Source of the DNA: PNMQ01 sp964478775
GTDB lineage: Bacteria > Pseudomonadota > Alphaproteobacteria > Paracaedibacterales > CAIOTO01
Assembly (NCBI GenBank): GCA_964478775.1
Contig: CAYZJC010000002.1
Span: 62,001-126,000, forward strand
Direction of reading: 5' to 3'
Length of the DNA: 64,000 bases
Shown one piece after another: positions 9,488-18,293 of this stretch. Made by a program: the position numbers and the translations under genes. The notes under the pieces are model-generated. The model did no database searches. It saw only the letters and a program-made list of their open reading frames with translations, and was not told where the DNA came from. Each line of letters begins with the position of its first letter. Within the stretch, counting starts at the first letter, position 1.

Positions 9488-9784
9488 CTAAGCTGCTTTT
9501 GTAATGACGCCAACAATGTCAGCTTCCTTCATCACAATATAATCTTGGCCTTCAATTTTAATTTCTGTGCCAGACCATTTACCAAACAATACGTGATCGC
9601 CAACTTTCAATTCCAAAGGAATCACTGTTCCGTTTTCTGCACGTACACCTGAACCTACAGCAACAATTTGACCTTCAGCTGGTTTTTCTTTAGCTGTGTC
9701 AGGAATGATAATTCCACTAACTGTCTTTGTTTCAGATTCTAAACGCTTTACCAGAACACGGTCATGGAGAGGTCTAAAGTTCAT
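9488..9784 (-). CDS. groS: Co-chaperonin GroES (10 kDa)
   Basis: The heptameric lid of the GroEL chamber. From ATG 9784 the protein has 98 residues and begins MNFRPLHDRVLVKR, the standard GroES N-terminus. The mobile-loop region (ETKTVSGIIIPD) and the C-terminal IVMKEADIVGVI are present. The frame is open 14 codons further upstream, but a perfect AGGAGG (9791-9796) sits six bases before ATG 9784 and settles the start. It is the first gene of the groES-groEL operon. Confidence 0.97.
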   Translation of the reverse strand: MNFRPLHDRVLVKRLESETKTVSGIIIPDTAKEKPAEGQIVAVGSGVRAENGTVIPLELKVGDHVLFGKWSGTEIKIEGQDYIVMKEADIVGVITKAA

Positions 9785-9858
9785 ATTCTTCCTCCTAATT
9801 AAGGTATGATGATTAATTTTTTTCAATTTAATTTGAGTTTAAATTTGAACGCTGTGTG

Positions 9859-9885
9859 TTAGCACTCGTGCGCTCTGAGTGCTAA
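9859..9885. promoter_or_regulatory. CIRCE operator (HrcA binding site) of groESL
   Basis: A perfect inverted repeat TTAGCACTC-N9-GAGTGCTAA, exactly the CIRCE consensus including the nine-base spacer. HrcA is known to bind this element and repress groESL until heat shock. It lies 74 bases upstream of the groES start and overlaps the proposed -10 box. Confidence 0.96.
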
Positions 9886-9912
9886 TTTAATATTTTCTGG
9901 GCGAGTTGTCAA
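9884..9912 (-). promoter_or_regulatory. Sigma-70-type promoter of groESL
   Basis: On the minus strand a perfect -35 TTGACA (9907-9912) is followed, after exactly 17 bases, by TAAATT (9884-9889), a 4-of-6 match to the -10 consensus. Transcription would begin inside the CIRCE element, as expected for HrcA repression by blocking the start region. Assignment of the -10 is an inference. Confidence 0.7.
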
Positions 9913-9968
9913 GACAAGTTTTAAAAAAACCACGCTTGATTTTGGTGGCAATCGCCCTATCTAAGCAC

Positions 9969-11786
9969 TTATAAAGCCTGCAACTCATCAAGTTCAAGCC
10001 ATTCAAGTTCTTTTTCATCCCTTAGCTGCTTTGCATTTGCTAGTTCCAAGGTGATTTTCATAAAACCTTCAGCATTAGTTTGATAAAAGGCCGGGTCTTG
10101 CAATTGACCTTCAAGGGTAGCGATTAAAGCTGTTAAGGCATCTATTTCTTTTGGTAGCATTTCATATGAACGCTTTTGTTTATATGACAATCGGTTTTTC
10201 ACTTTTGACGCTGTTGCTGGCTGTGCGTTTACTTCCTCTGGTTGACTTTCACCTTTAGGCTGATTTACCCCTTTATTTTTTAGAGCATTTGCTTCACTTT
10301 CATGTGTTCGTTGACGAAGATAATCTTGATAACCGCCAATATATTCTTTTGCCTCCCCCTGTTCATCAAAAGCAATCAAACTGGTGACGGTTTGGTCTAG
10401 AAAGTCTCGGTCATGGCTAATAATGAGTAGGGTACCTTTAAATTCGGTCAACAGTTCTGTTAATAAATCAAGGGTGTCTGTATCTAAGTCGTTTGTAGGT
10501 TCATCTAGCACTAATAAGTCGCAAGGCTTTGTCATCGCTTTTGCAAGGGCAAGGCGGTTTCTTTCCCCACCAGACAAAATATGCGTCATGCCTTTAATTT
10601 GTGATTCAAAAAACAAAAAATCTTTAAGGTAGGCCACAATGTGTTTACTCACATCACCCACAACAACGTGGTCTCCTCCAGATTCACATACATTATCAGC
10701 AACTGTCTTGTGTAAATCGAGCGAGTCTTGCATTTGATCAAGGTAGACAACCTCAAGCGTGTCATTCAATTTAACTTCACCACTGTCAGGTTCAAGTTTG
10801 CCAATCATCAATTTAATCAAGGTAGATTTGCCAATCCCATTGGGGCCCACAATTCCAATACGGTCCCCCTTCATTAATCGAAAGCTAAAGTCTTTGACAA
10901 TTTGTCTGCTTCCATATGATTTATTTACATTTTGAATGTGCGCCACTAACTGACTTGCACTTTTGTTTTGAAAGGCAGAGGCATCTATACTTTTTCGCGT
11001 ATTGAGTGCCATTTGGCGACGTTGCTCACGCATATCAAGCACCTTGCGAAGACGGCCCTGATTGCGTTTTCTTCTCGCTGTTACACCGCGCAGCATCCAG
11101 CGCGCTTCTTGGCGAAGCTTAGTATCCAGCACAGCTTTTTGTTTTTCTTCTTCATCCCAAATAAATTGTGACCATATTTCAAAGTCTTCAAAGCCTTTTG
11201 CATTTTCATGCATCACTCCTCTATCGATCCACCAGGTTTTATTGGAGATATTTTTTAAAAACTGTCTATCATGGCTGATGACAATATAGGCACCACGCCA
11301 ATTTTTAAGGTGACTTTCGAGCCATTCAATAGATTCAATATCCAAATGGTTCGTTGGTTCATCTAACAACAATACATCAGGTTCTTGACACAACGTTGCT
11401 GCAAGTGACAAACGGCGCTGTTCCCCCCCAGACATCACGCTAATTAATTTTTCCGGGTCAATTTTAAGATGCATCAAATAGGTATGGGCCATATAGTCCT
11501 GAGCTGCATACCGTGTCACATAAGAAAAAGCGGTGTCATCGTCTTTTGCATCTATTAAACGCTGGGCTAAATAAGAGACCTTTAACCCAGGTTGCACATA
11601 CACCAGCCCTGTATCTACCTCCATTTGTGAAGATAAAACTTTTAAAAGCGTCGATTTGCCGCACCCATTTTTGCCAACAAGACAAATATGATCGCGTTCA
11701 TGAACATGCAATGTCCAGTCTTCAAAAAGTGGGTTGCCTGTCATATTAAGACTAACTTTATTTAAACTTAATAGGGTAACGCTCAC
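9969..11786 (-). CDS. uup: ABC-F family ATPase, Uup-like
   Basis: A soluble ABC protein with two nucleotide-binding domains and no membrane segment. The first has Walker A GKNGCGKST at residues 38-46, signature MSGGEQ and Walker B LLLDEPTNHLD. The second has GPNGIGKST near residue 315, signature LSGGER and LVLDEPTNDLD. The C-terminal 80 or so residues form a charged coiled coil typical of Uup (YEMLPKEIDALTALIATLEG), joined by a glutamine/glutamate-rich linker. ABC-F proteins act on the ribosome or, for Uup, on replication-linked recombination intermediates. The 605-residue length fits. The gene is transcribed toward groESL with 83 bases between. Confidence 0.9.
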   Translation of the reverse strand: MSVTLLSLNKVSLNMTGNPLFEDWTLHVHERDHICLVGKNGCGKSTLLKVLSSQMEVDTGLVYVQPGLKVSYLAQRLIDAKDDDTAFSYVTRYAAQDYMAHTYLMHLKIDPEKLISVMSGGEQRRLSLAATLCQEPDVLLLDEPTNHLDIESIEWLESHLKNWRGAYIVISHDRQFLKNISNKTWWIDRGVMHENAKGFEDFEIWSQFIWDEEEKQKAVLDTKLRQEARWMLRGVTARRKRNQGRLRKVLDMREQRRQMALNTRKSIDASAFQNKSASQLVAHIQNVNKSYGSRQIVKDFSFRLMKGDRIGIVGPNGIGKSTLIKLMIGKLEPDSGEVKLNDTLEVVYLDQMQDSLDLHKTVADNVCESGGDHVVVGDVSKHIVAYLKDFLFFESQIKGMTHILSGGERNRLALAKAMTKPCDLLVLDEPTNDLDTDTLDLLTELLTEFKGTLLIISHDRDFLDQTVTSLIAFDEQGEAKEYIGGYQDYLRQRTHESEANALKNKGVNQPKGESQPEEVNAQPATASKVKNRLSYKQKRSYEMLPKEIDALTALIATLEGQLQDPAFYQTNAEGFMKITLELANAKQLRDEKELEWLELDELQAL

Positions 11787-12020
11787 TTTTTATCACTTTC
11801 TTAGATCTTTTAAATTCTCATAACTTTATAGCACGTTTCCTGTTCACTGTCATGTATTTGAATATTAAACCGATCTTACCTCAACGTCTTTTGGCAAATT
11901 TATGAACCACTAAATGTAAAAAATTAAAAAAATGTTAATTTTTTTTCTTTTACCCCTTGATTTTTTCAAAAAAAAGGCCATTTAATATAGTATAGAAGGT
12001 GTAAACAAAAGGTTAATACC

Positions 12021-12233
12021 ATGGCAATTATCGGACACTATCAAGAGCTTCACGCAAAATTGAAGACTTTTGAAACCCAAAAGACACAGCTTGAAGATAA
12101 AATTAAAGCAACACCGCGCGTTATGCAAGGCGCTTTGAACCTAGGCTTTTTTCAACTTAACCGTAAAAAAGACGAAGTGCAAAGTAAGATTAAAAAAATC
12201 AACAGCATTATTCAGCCGGACATCATTGCTTAA
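12021..12233 (+). CDS. Small DUF465-like helical protein
   Basis: A 70-residue, charged, probably all-helical protein. Its pattern HYQELHAKLKTFETQ followed by QLNRKKDEVQSKIKKI resembles the small alphaproteobacterial DUF465/YdcH proteins, which have an L-RRK-L-KDEI helix near the C-terminus. The function of that family is not established. AAAAGGTTAATACC precedes the ATG, with AAGG as a possible ribosome-binding site. The 234-base region upstream, shared with the divergent uup, is very AT-rich and holds a plausible promoter: TTGATT and TTTAAT, 18 bases apart, near 11957-11986. A terminator follows. Confidence 0.65.
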   Translation: MAIIGHYQELHAKLKTFETQKTQLEDKIKATPRVMQGALNLGFFQLNRKKDEVQSKIKKINSIIQPDIIA

Positions 12234-12267
12234 TTATTTGCCTTAAGGCTGGGCATTTTAAAACATT

Positions 12268-12297
12268 AAAAAAGGCGGTTCATATCGCCTTTTTTAT
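12268..12297. terminator. Bidirectional terminator after the DUF465-like gene
   Basis: The stem AAAAGGCG / CGCCTTTT encloses an 8-base loop, with an A-run before and a T-run after. It serves the small plus-strand gene and probably also the convergent HPPD-like gene ending at 12328. Confidence 0.85.
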
Positions 12298-12327
12298 GTA
12301 GAGAAAGTGAGACCTGCATCTTTTAAA

Positions 12328-13446
12328 CTAGATATAAAGATCTCGGTATATAATGGAAGCATTCCCCAAGGTTTTACGGTTCTTCTTTTCATTTAATGAA
12401 GTAAAAATTAAAGAGGGCGCTGTGTCGGGTATACACATCTGACGTTCAACCATAGAAATTAAGATGGGTTCGTGGTTCTTTTTCACATATGCATTTTTAA
12501 AGCAAGTCATATGGGCTGCAAAACGGTCTCCGTCAATCATAATATGTTGGCGAGATAATACAAATAAGTTCATACCGCTTGTTGGAAAATTATCTACAAC
12601 GAAGTCATAATATGAGGCATCCACACTTTCAAACTGCATGCAGGCGCGTGACATATGCGTAACCGCATGACACAAGTCTTGGGTGGCAAACGCAATTTGA
12701 AACAACCCCTCACCATTATGATGAGTTAAAAATTGTGACGTCTGCCCTTGCAACCTGGGCTCACTGGCTATTAAAGTCAAAGACAATGTTTGGCTTGCAT
12801 TCATTAAATTACACACACTCAAATGCCCATCTCGCGCAATAGGTTGAACACTTGTATTAAACAATGTTTGAAAAAATCCCGCCCAATATTCTAGCTTATC
12901 TGGGTAAACTGCAAATACTAAATGGTCAATCTCATGCAATAATTCATTGACATAAAACCTCTCATGCGTTGTCGCAATATAATGAAAATGTTTTTGAATA
13001 AAGATTTGGGGTTCATCTTGGCAAAAATAAAGGAGTGTATCACCTACACTATGAATGGCTGGCACTTGATATGGGGTTGAATACTTATAAGGTTTCGCAC
13101 CCTTTTTAATGGCATAACGGTATGCCTTTTCAAGGTCTTGCACCCACACACCAAAGGCACACGCGCACATGCCATGCTCACGAACAAAGCTACCTTCTTG
13201 GCCTCCGCCTCTACCTTTGGTTTCACAATTAAGGATGATATAGGTGGAATGTTGTTGATATAGATAAATTTTATGCGCTTTATGGTTACCGACATGGGTA
13301 AAGCCAAGACGTCTTAACAATAAGCTTAAGTAAATTTTATCTTTTTCATGAGGGGCAGAAATTTCCACAAAAGCAATACCCGCAGCCCCAATCGGATTAG
13401 ACTTCACATGGCGTTTGTAGCGATTAAACCTAAAGGGTGTCGGCAC
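12328..13446 (-). CDS. 4-hydroxyphenylpyruvate dioxygenase-like protein, metal ligands lost
   Basis: A 372-residue protein with the two-domain VOC fold of 4-hydroxyphenylpyruvate dioxygenase (HPPD), the Fe(II) enzyme of tyrosine breakdown. The N-terminal domain begins NPIGAAGIAFVEISAP, a close match to the family. The catalytic domain contains IDHLVFAV with the first iron ligand, His175. The second ligand, normally His in GEGIQHIAF, is Gln250 here (GEGLFQIAF). The third, normally Glu in FFEFIQR, aligns with Ser331 (ILISMVERQ). The C-terminus after that is strongly diverged. Two of three iron ligands are therefore missing and the protein is unlikely to be an active dioxygenase. Homology is confident; the ligand alignment is by eye. 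A 23-base gap separates it from the exported-protein gene upstream on the same strand. Confidence 0.8.
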   Translation of the reverse strand: MPTPFRFNRYKRHVKSNPIGAAGIAFVEISAPHEKDKIYLSLLLRRLGFTHVGNHKAHKIYLYQQHSTYIILNCETKGRGGGQEGSFVREHGMCACAFGVWVQDLEKAYRYAIKKGAKPYKYSTPYQVPAIHSVGDTLLYFCQDEPQIFIQKHFHYIATTHERFYVNELLHEIDHLVFAVYPDKLEYWAGFFQTLFNTSVQPIARDGHLSVCNLMNASQTLSLTLIASEPRLQGQTSQFLTHHNGEGLFQIAFATQDLCHAVTHMSRACMQFESVDASYYDFVVDNFPTSGMNLFVLSRQHIMIDGDRFAAHMTCFKNAYVKKNHEPILISMVERQMCIPDTAPSLIFTSLNEKKNRKTLGNASIIYRDLYI

Positions 13447-13469
13447 TTTAAAGGCATTCCCAACTCAAA

Positions 13470-13970
13470 TTAATGCGCGGTTTTGGCAAGTTCTTCTTCA
13501 ATCATTTGCGGTGTATTATTGAAAATTTTCTCTAGCTTTGCATCTTTTTCTATTCGTTCTACAACAGCAGGAGATTGCACCTTTATAGCATTTATATGTT
13601 CAGATGGGTCAGCTTTTACAATATTGTGCTCAACTTGATCTAGCAGTGCATCTGCTTCTTTTTCAGGATTTTGCCCTGGCATTTCTTGTGTGACTTTGAA
13701 AAACAAACTATCTGTCGTCTTCGCATCTTTCAGCATTTCTTTAGGATGAACCTTATTTTTTCCACTTTGCAATTCTTTATCTTCGTCACTCATCGTATTG
13801 CCGATTTTAGATAACATCTCTTTACCAGATTCGATTAAAGATGACCAAAAACTATTTTGGGTTTTCACTTCAGGTTTTTGTTCTTGCGGCAATGAAAAAG
13901 CTGAAGAAACTATACCCATTATGAATACGATTAATAGTGTGAGTGCAACTTTCATTTTATAGTTATGCAT
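13470..13970 (-). CDS. Small exported protein of unknown function
   Basis: From ATG 13970 the product has 166 residues. That start has AAGGTGAT about seven bases upstream; the frame is open further to 14036 but lacks such support. An in-frame ATG at 13955 is also possible. A signal peptide (VALTLLIVFIMGIVSSAFS) is followed by a lysine/glutamate-rich, probably helical mature region with no cysteines and no recognisable domain. It is the first gene of a minus-strand pair with the HPPD-like gene. Confidence 0.6.
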   Translation of the reverse strand: MHNYKMKVALTLLIVFIMGIVSSAFSLPQEQKPEVKTQNSFWSSLIESGKEMLSKIGNTMSDEDKELQSGKNKVHPKEMLKDAKTTDSLFFKVTQEMPGQNPEKEADALLDQVEHNIVKADPSEHINAIKVQSPAVVERIEKDAKLEKIFNNTPQMIEEELAKTAH

Positions 13971-14160
13971 TTCAATATCACCTTTGCAAAAATTATTTAA
14001 GCTATCATTTTTAAGGTAACTGAAAAAGATTAACAAAGTTTAAAGAATTCCCATTACAAGCACGTGTTTTTTTGTTATGAATAGAAGAAACATGCTGTGC
14101 AACAATAACAAATCACTACATAAGATACTTTATCTTAGTCTCTTACCAGGAACTTTTTTT

Positions 14161-14763
14161 ATGAATAGTCCAGAACTTTCTCAAGCGCTCTTTATGCTAA
14201 GTCGCCTACCAGGTTTAGGCCCGCGATCTGCGAGAAGACTGCTTATTTATTTTCTGAAAAAAAGGTCGGAAGTTTTACGGCCCTTGATTACAGCCCTTAA
14301 CACAATGGACCAAGCCATTACGATATGTCATATCTGCCATAGCCACGACACGCAGTCCCCGTGCACTCTATGCACTGATATTACTCGAAATCAAGACACT
14401 TTGTGTGTCGTTGCTGACGTAGCTGATGTATGGGCATTAGAAAGGTCTAAAACATTTCGCGGTTATTACCATGTTTTAGGCGGCGTGTTGTCTGCTGTTG
14501 AAGGGGTGCTGCCTTCCCAGCTGACGATAGAGTCTTTAACCCAACGCATAGAACAAGGAACCTTTACAGAAGTTATTTTAGCCCTAAATGCAACAGTCGA
14601 AGGGCAAACCACAATGCACTATATCGCAGATATCTTAAGGCCACTTAATGTGCGTGTATCCACTTTAGCGCACGGCGTTCCTGTGGGAGGAGAACTTGAC
14701 TACCTTGATGACGGAACACTGTATAATGCTTTTATCGGAAGACGAACCGTTGAAGCTGCCTAA
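14161..14763 (+). CDS. recR: Recombination mediator RecR
   Basis: RecR works with RecO/RecF in loading RecA onto gapped DNA. The 200-residue protein from ATG 14161 has the helix-hairpin-helix LPGLGPRSARRL at residues 16-27, a four-cysteine zinc finger (Cys 56, 59, 68, 71) and a Toprim domain beginning LCVVADVADVWALE. The C-terminal walker-like segment includes HGVPVGGELDYLDDGTL. Length and start match the family; the open frame upstream to 14077 does not look like RecR. dnaX/ybaB, frequent neighbours, are absent. Confidence 0.96.
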   Translation: MNSPELSQALFMLSRLPGLGPRSARRLLIYFLKKRSEVLRPLITALNTMDQAITICHICHSHDTQSPCTLCTDITRNQDTLCVVADVADVWALERSKTFRGYYHVLGGVLSAVEGVLPSQLTIESLTQRIEQGTFTEVILALNATVEGQTTMHYIADILRPLNVRVSTLAHGVPVGGELDYLDDGTLYNAFIGRRTVEAA

Positions 14764-14788
14764 CAACTTGAAGAACGTATAATTTTTT

Positions 14789-17700
14789 ATGAAAAAACTT
14801 GCTTTTGACCTGACCTTTCATGACCTTTACACCAGAGAAGGCATTGAACGTATCCAACAGATATTTATACGTTATCTAAAAGACACAGATGAAACACTTG
14901 GCCAAATTTACACGCACTATGTCAAGCAGCCCCAAGGTATTACTGATAAGGCTTATAGTGACCTTATTCTTCATGTTTCCCCTATTGTAGAAGAATTTAT
15001 TTGTGCTTTGTTTGGCAAAGAAAAACTTTCTAAAGTTTTGCAACAAACCTATTTAAATGCCAGCCTAATTGAACATATACGGCGCACGTTTGTACAAAGA
15101 ATGGCCTTAAAGAATTTCCCAACCCTTGAAAGTCTAAGTGACTTTGACGAGACTCAAACCCCTTTTCAAGGTATAAACACAGACTATGAATATGCGATCA
15201 CACTGCAAAAGTGGCTTGAAGAACCAGAACTTTATTGTAATGAATTAGGCGCTGCACAAAAATTTGCTGCATACCAAGTGCTTACTAATGAAGCACAGGC
15301 AACGTCGACGACTGCAATAACAGGCCAGCTTTCTCCCCTGTTTTGGCGACCACAAAAGGTGTTTTATGAAAATTTATTGCCATACATCTCAGTTGATAAG
15401 AGTCCCTATTTTTCAAATACATTACGCAGCAGAAACGGATTTTCCCTCACAGACGAAGGTAATGGACAATCATATGCTTTAGCACACGCCAATTACTGCA
15501 TACAATGCCACCACCAAGGAAAAGATTCTTGTTCTAAAGGACTGTTGGCAAAGCAAGAGGCAGGCTTTCAAAAAACATCTTTAGGGGTTGACCTTAGTGG
15601 ATGCCCGCTCGAGCAAAAAATTTCAGAAATGAATGAACTGATTAGCAAGGGCTATAGCATTGCTGCGCTTGCCACAATTATGATAGATAACCCTATGTTG
15701 CCTGCAACGGGGCATCGTATCTGCAATGAATGTTCGAAGGCCTGCATTTATCAAAAACAAACCCCTATTGATATTCCCAGCATTGAAACACAAGTCTTAA
15801 CTGATGTTCTCGATTTAGCTTATGGGTTTGAAATTTATAGCCTACTTTGTAAATGGAACCCCTTGGACATCAAAAGACCAACGGCAAAGCCTTCAACAGG
15901 AAAAAAGGTATTAGTTGTAGGTATGGGGCCTGCTGGCTTTACGCTTGCGCATCACTTGTTAAATGACGGTCACTGTGTTGTTGGTGTGGATGGGTTGAAA
16001 ATTGAACCTTTGTCAAGCCACCATAAAGAGATACGCCCTATTATTAATTGGAAAAGTTTACATGAACCCCTTGACGCACGCATTCCTGCTGGCTTTGGCG
16101 GCGTCATGGAATATGGAATCACGTCACGCTATAATAAAAACTTTTTAAAAGTCATTCGTCTGGTCTTAGAAAGACGAAACCATTTCTTGCTTCAAGGCAG
16201 TTTTCGCTTTGGTGGCACCATCACCATTGATGAAGCCTTAAAAGAATTTGACCATGTGGCTTTATGCACTGGTGCTGCAAACCCAGCGCACCTTGATATT
16301 GAAAATGGAACAGCAGGAGGAATCAGATCAGCCTCAGACTTTTTAATGTCATTACAACTTAATGGCGCCCATAGATCTTGGATGGCAAAAAACCTACAGC
16401 TGCGCTTGCCGGTGATCGTCGTTGGGGGCGGCCTTACAGCCATTGACACAGCAACAGAAGCCTTGGCTTACTATCCTATTCAAGTTAAAAATTTTAAAAA
16501 TCGCTATGACATCTTAAAACAACACATTGGGGAAGACGCATTAAGAAAGAACTGGTCAGCACTTGACCATGAAATTGCAGATGAATTTTTAGCCCATGCG
16601 ACTTTATTTGAACAATGTGACCTACAGGAACCTACAAGTGTTCAAAGATGCGTACAAAGCCTTGGCGGCGTCACAATTGCATATAGAAAAGACTTAAACA
16701 ATGCCCCTGCCTACAAGCTTAATCATGAAGAAATAGCAAAGGCATTAGAGGAAGGCATTTTCATTGAAGACAACTTTGCCCCAGTAAGTGCACAAGTTGA
16801 CCAACAAGGCTGGATAACGGGCCTTACAGCACAAGATGGTACGTTCAAAGCTTGCAAACAAGTGTTAGTCGCCATCGGGGTTAAGCCCAACACAAATATC
16901 AGGTATGACGAACCTGTCGCCCTTGAAAAAGACTACTTTATTCCTTGTGATCGTTCAGGAAATCCACAACAGTGGACATCTTTAAAAGAGGGGGACCCCC
17001 ATTTCTTTTTGTATAGACCAGAAAACACTTCCCAACAGGGGCGTTTAAGTTTCTTTGGTGATGTGCACCCAACCTATAAAGGCAATGTTGTAAAAGCGAT
17101 GGCAAGTGCAAAACATGGCTACCCCTTGATTAGCAGCATCCTTATTCAACAAGACAATGACTTGTGTAACAAACATTTGTCAACGAATGCCTTCTTAGAT
17201 CATTTCAAAACGTCGTGCACAGCAACCGTTGACACTATTAAAACCCTATTTCCTTCTTGTCATGAAATCACCATTCACGCCCCACGTGCAGCACAACAAT
17301 TTCAATGTGGTCATTTATATAAACTTGAAAACTATGAAACGTCTGCAAAAAGTATCAACATCTCCACACAAAAAGAATTACACTTTGCTATGGAAGGCAT
17401 TGCACTTAATGCTGTTGAAGTTGACAAAGAAAAAGGCCTGCTGCAGTTTTTAGTGTATGAAGCCGGTGGGTCTTCCATGATGATGAACAACTTAAAAGAA
17501 GGTGATAACGTTTTGTTGATGGGGCCAACGGGCTCTCCTTTCAAGTTTCCAGCGCCTGGTTCACATATCTTATTAATAGCAACACATTTACATAGCGCCG
17601 TCTTTTGGCCCCTTGGTAAGGCGTTAATCAAACATGGGTGTCATGTCACGTGTATTGCAACCTTCAAGCGTCCAAGGGAACGCTTTCGCCCCCACAAGCT

Positions 17701-18205
17701 TTATCAAGCTGCCCATACCATTTTATGGTGCTATGAGGAAGCTATCATGAATGATGTAGATCAGGAAGAATTGCAAGATCACCGCCCACAAGACCTTTAC
17801 TTCTTTGGTTCAATTGAAAAAGCCTTGCAGCACTATAAAGAAGAATTACAATTACACACCGTGAACCATGTCACAGCCCATGGGTCTAATGGGTTAAATA
17901 TCACCATCGCCAACGCTTTAAAAGATGAATGGAAAAATTTGTTTAATGAGGACACCCCTATCAAGGGGGCTGTCAATGCCCCCATGCAATGCATGATGAA
18001 AGGCATATGCGCCCAGTGTGTACAAGTACACCATGATGAAGTAACAAACACCTCAACCTTATATTACACCTGTCAAGATTCCCACAAAAACATCAAGACA
18101 GCTGACTTTACTTACCTAGACCACAGAATGAAAAACAATAGTGTGCTTGAAAAAATTGCAAAACTTTGGGTGTTGTTTAACCAAGGAAGACTCAAACCCC
18201 AGTAA
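14789..18205 (+). CDS. Large FAD/NAD(P) and iron-sulphur oxidoreductase, GltD-like plus PyrK/ferredoxin-reductase-like fusion
   Basis: An 1138-residue multidomain redox protein. After an N-terminal region of about 230 residues without a recognised domain come cysteine clusters resembling the iron-sulphur region of glutamate synthase small subunit (CIQCHHQGKDSC, GCPL, then CNECSKAC). Next is a two-dinucleotide flavoprotein domain with VVGMGPAGFTLA near residue 376 and VVGGGLTAIDTA near 544. The last 330 residues resemble a ferredoxin-NAD(P) reductase/PyrK-type electron-transfer module, ending with a [2Fe-2S]-type motif CMMKGICAQC near 1068. The natural substrate is not evident. The predicted role is NAD(P)H-linked electron transfer in the cytoplasm. 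It starts 25 bases after recR. I infer the domain assignments from motifs only. Confidence 0.75.
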   Translation: MKKLAFDLTFHDLYTREGIERIQQIFIRYLKDTDETLGQIYTHYVKQPQGITDKAYSDLILHVSPIVEEFICALFGKEKLSKVLQQTYLNASLIEHIRRTFVQRMALKNFPTLESLSDFDETQTPFQGINTDYEYAITLQKWLEEPELYCNELGAAQKFAAYQVLTNEAQATSTTAITGQLSPLFWRPQKVFYENLLPYISVDKSPYFSNTLRSRNGFSLTDEGNGQSYALAHANYCIQCHHQGKDSCSKGLLAKQEAGFQKTSLGVDLSGCPLEQKISEMNELISKGYSIAALATIMIDNPMLPATGHRICNECSKACIYQKQTPIDIPSIETQVLTDVLDLAYGFEIYSLLCKWNPLDIKRPTAKPSTGKKVLVVGMGPAGFTLAHHLLNDGHCVVGVDGLKIEPLSSHHKEIRPIINWKSLHEPLDARIPAGFGGVMEYGITSRYNKNFLKVIRLVLERRNHFLLQGSFRFGGTITIDEALKEFDHVALCTGAANPAHLDIENGTAGGIRSASDFLMSLQLNGAHRSWMAKNLQLRLPVIVVGGGLTAIDTATEALAYYPIQVKNFKNRYDILKQHIGEDALRKNWSALDHEIADEFLAHATLFEQCDLQEPTSVQRCVQSLGGVTIAYRKDLNNAPAYKLNHEEIAKALEEGIFIEDNFAPVSAQVDQQGWITGLTAQDGTFKACKQVLVAIGVKPNTNIRYDEPVALEKDYFIPCDRSGNPQQWTSLKEGDPHFFLYRPENTSQQGRLSFFGDVHPTYKGNVVKAMASAKHGYPLISSILIQQDNDLCNKHLSTNAFLDHFKTSCTATVDTIKTLFPSCHEITIHAPRAAQQFQCGHLYKLENYETSAKSINISTQKELHFAMEGIALNAVEVDKEKGLLQFLVYEAGGSSMMMNNLKEGDNVLLMGPTGSPFKFPAPGSHILLIATHLHSAVFWPLGKALIKHGCHVTCIATFKRPRERFRPHKLYQAAHTILWCYEEAIMNDVDQEELQDHRPQDLYFFGSIEKALQHYKEELQLHTVNHVTAHGSNGLNITIANALKDEWKNLFNEDTPIKGAVNAPMQCMMKGICAQCVQVHHDEVTNTSTLYYTCQDSHKNIKTADFTYLDHRMKNNSVLEKIAKLWVLFNQGRLKPQ

Positions 18206-18293
18206 AATGACAGCGCGTTACAAAATGCATTAACGGTTTGTTTACAAGATGCAGATAAAATTAAAATAGAATTAATTTAAATTATTCTTTTGC

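Noticed and set aside
9929..9957. Terminator after uup
   Set aside because: On the minus strand CCAC / GTGG followed by T7 could be one, but the stem is only four pairs, so it is not listed as a feature.
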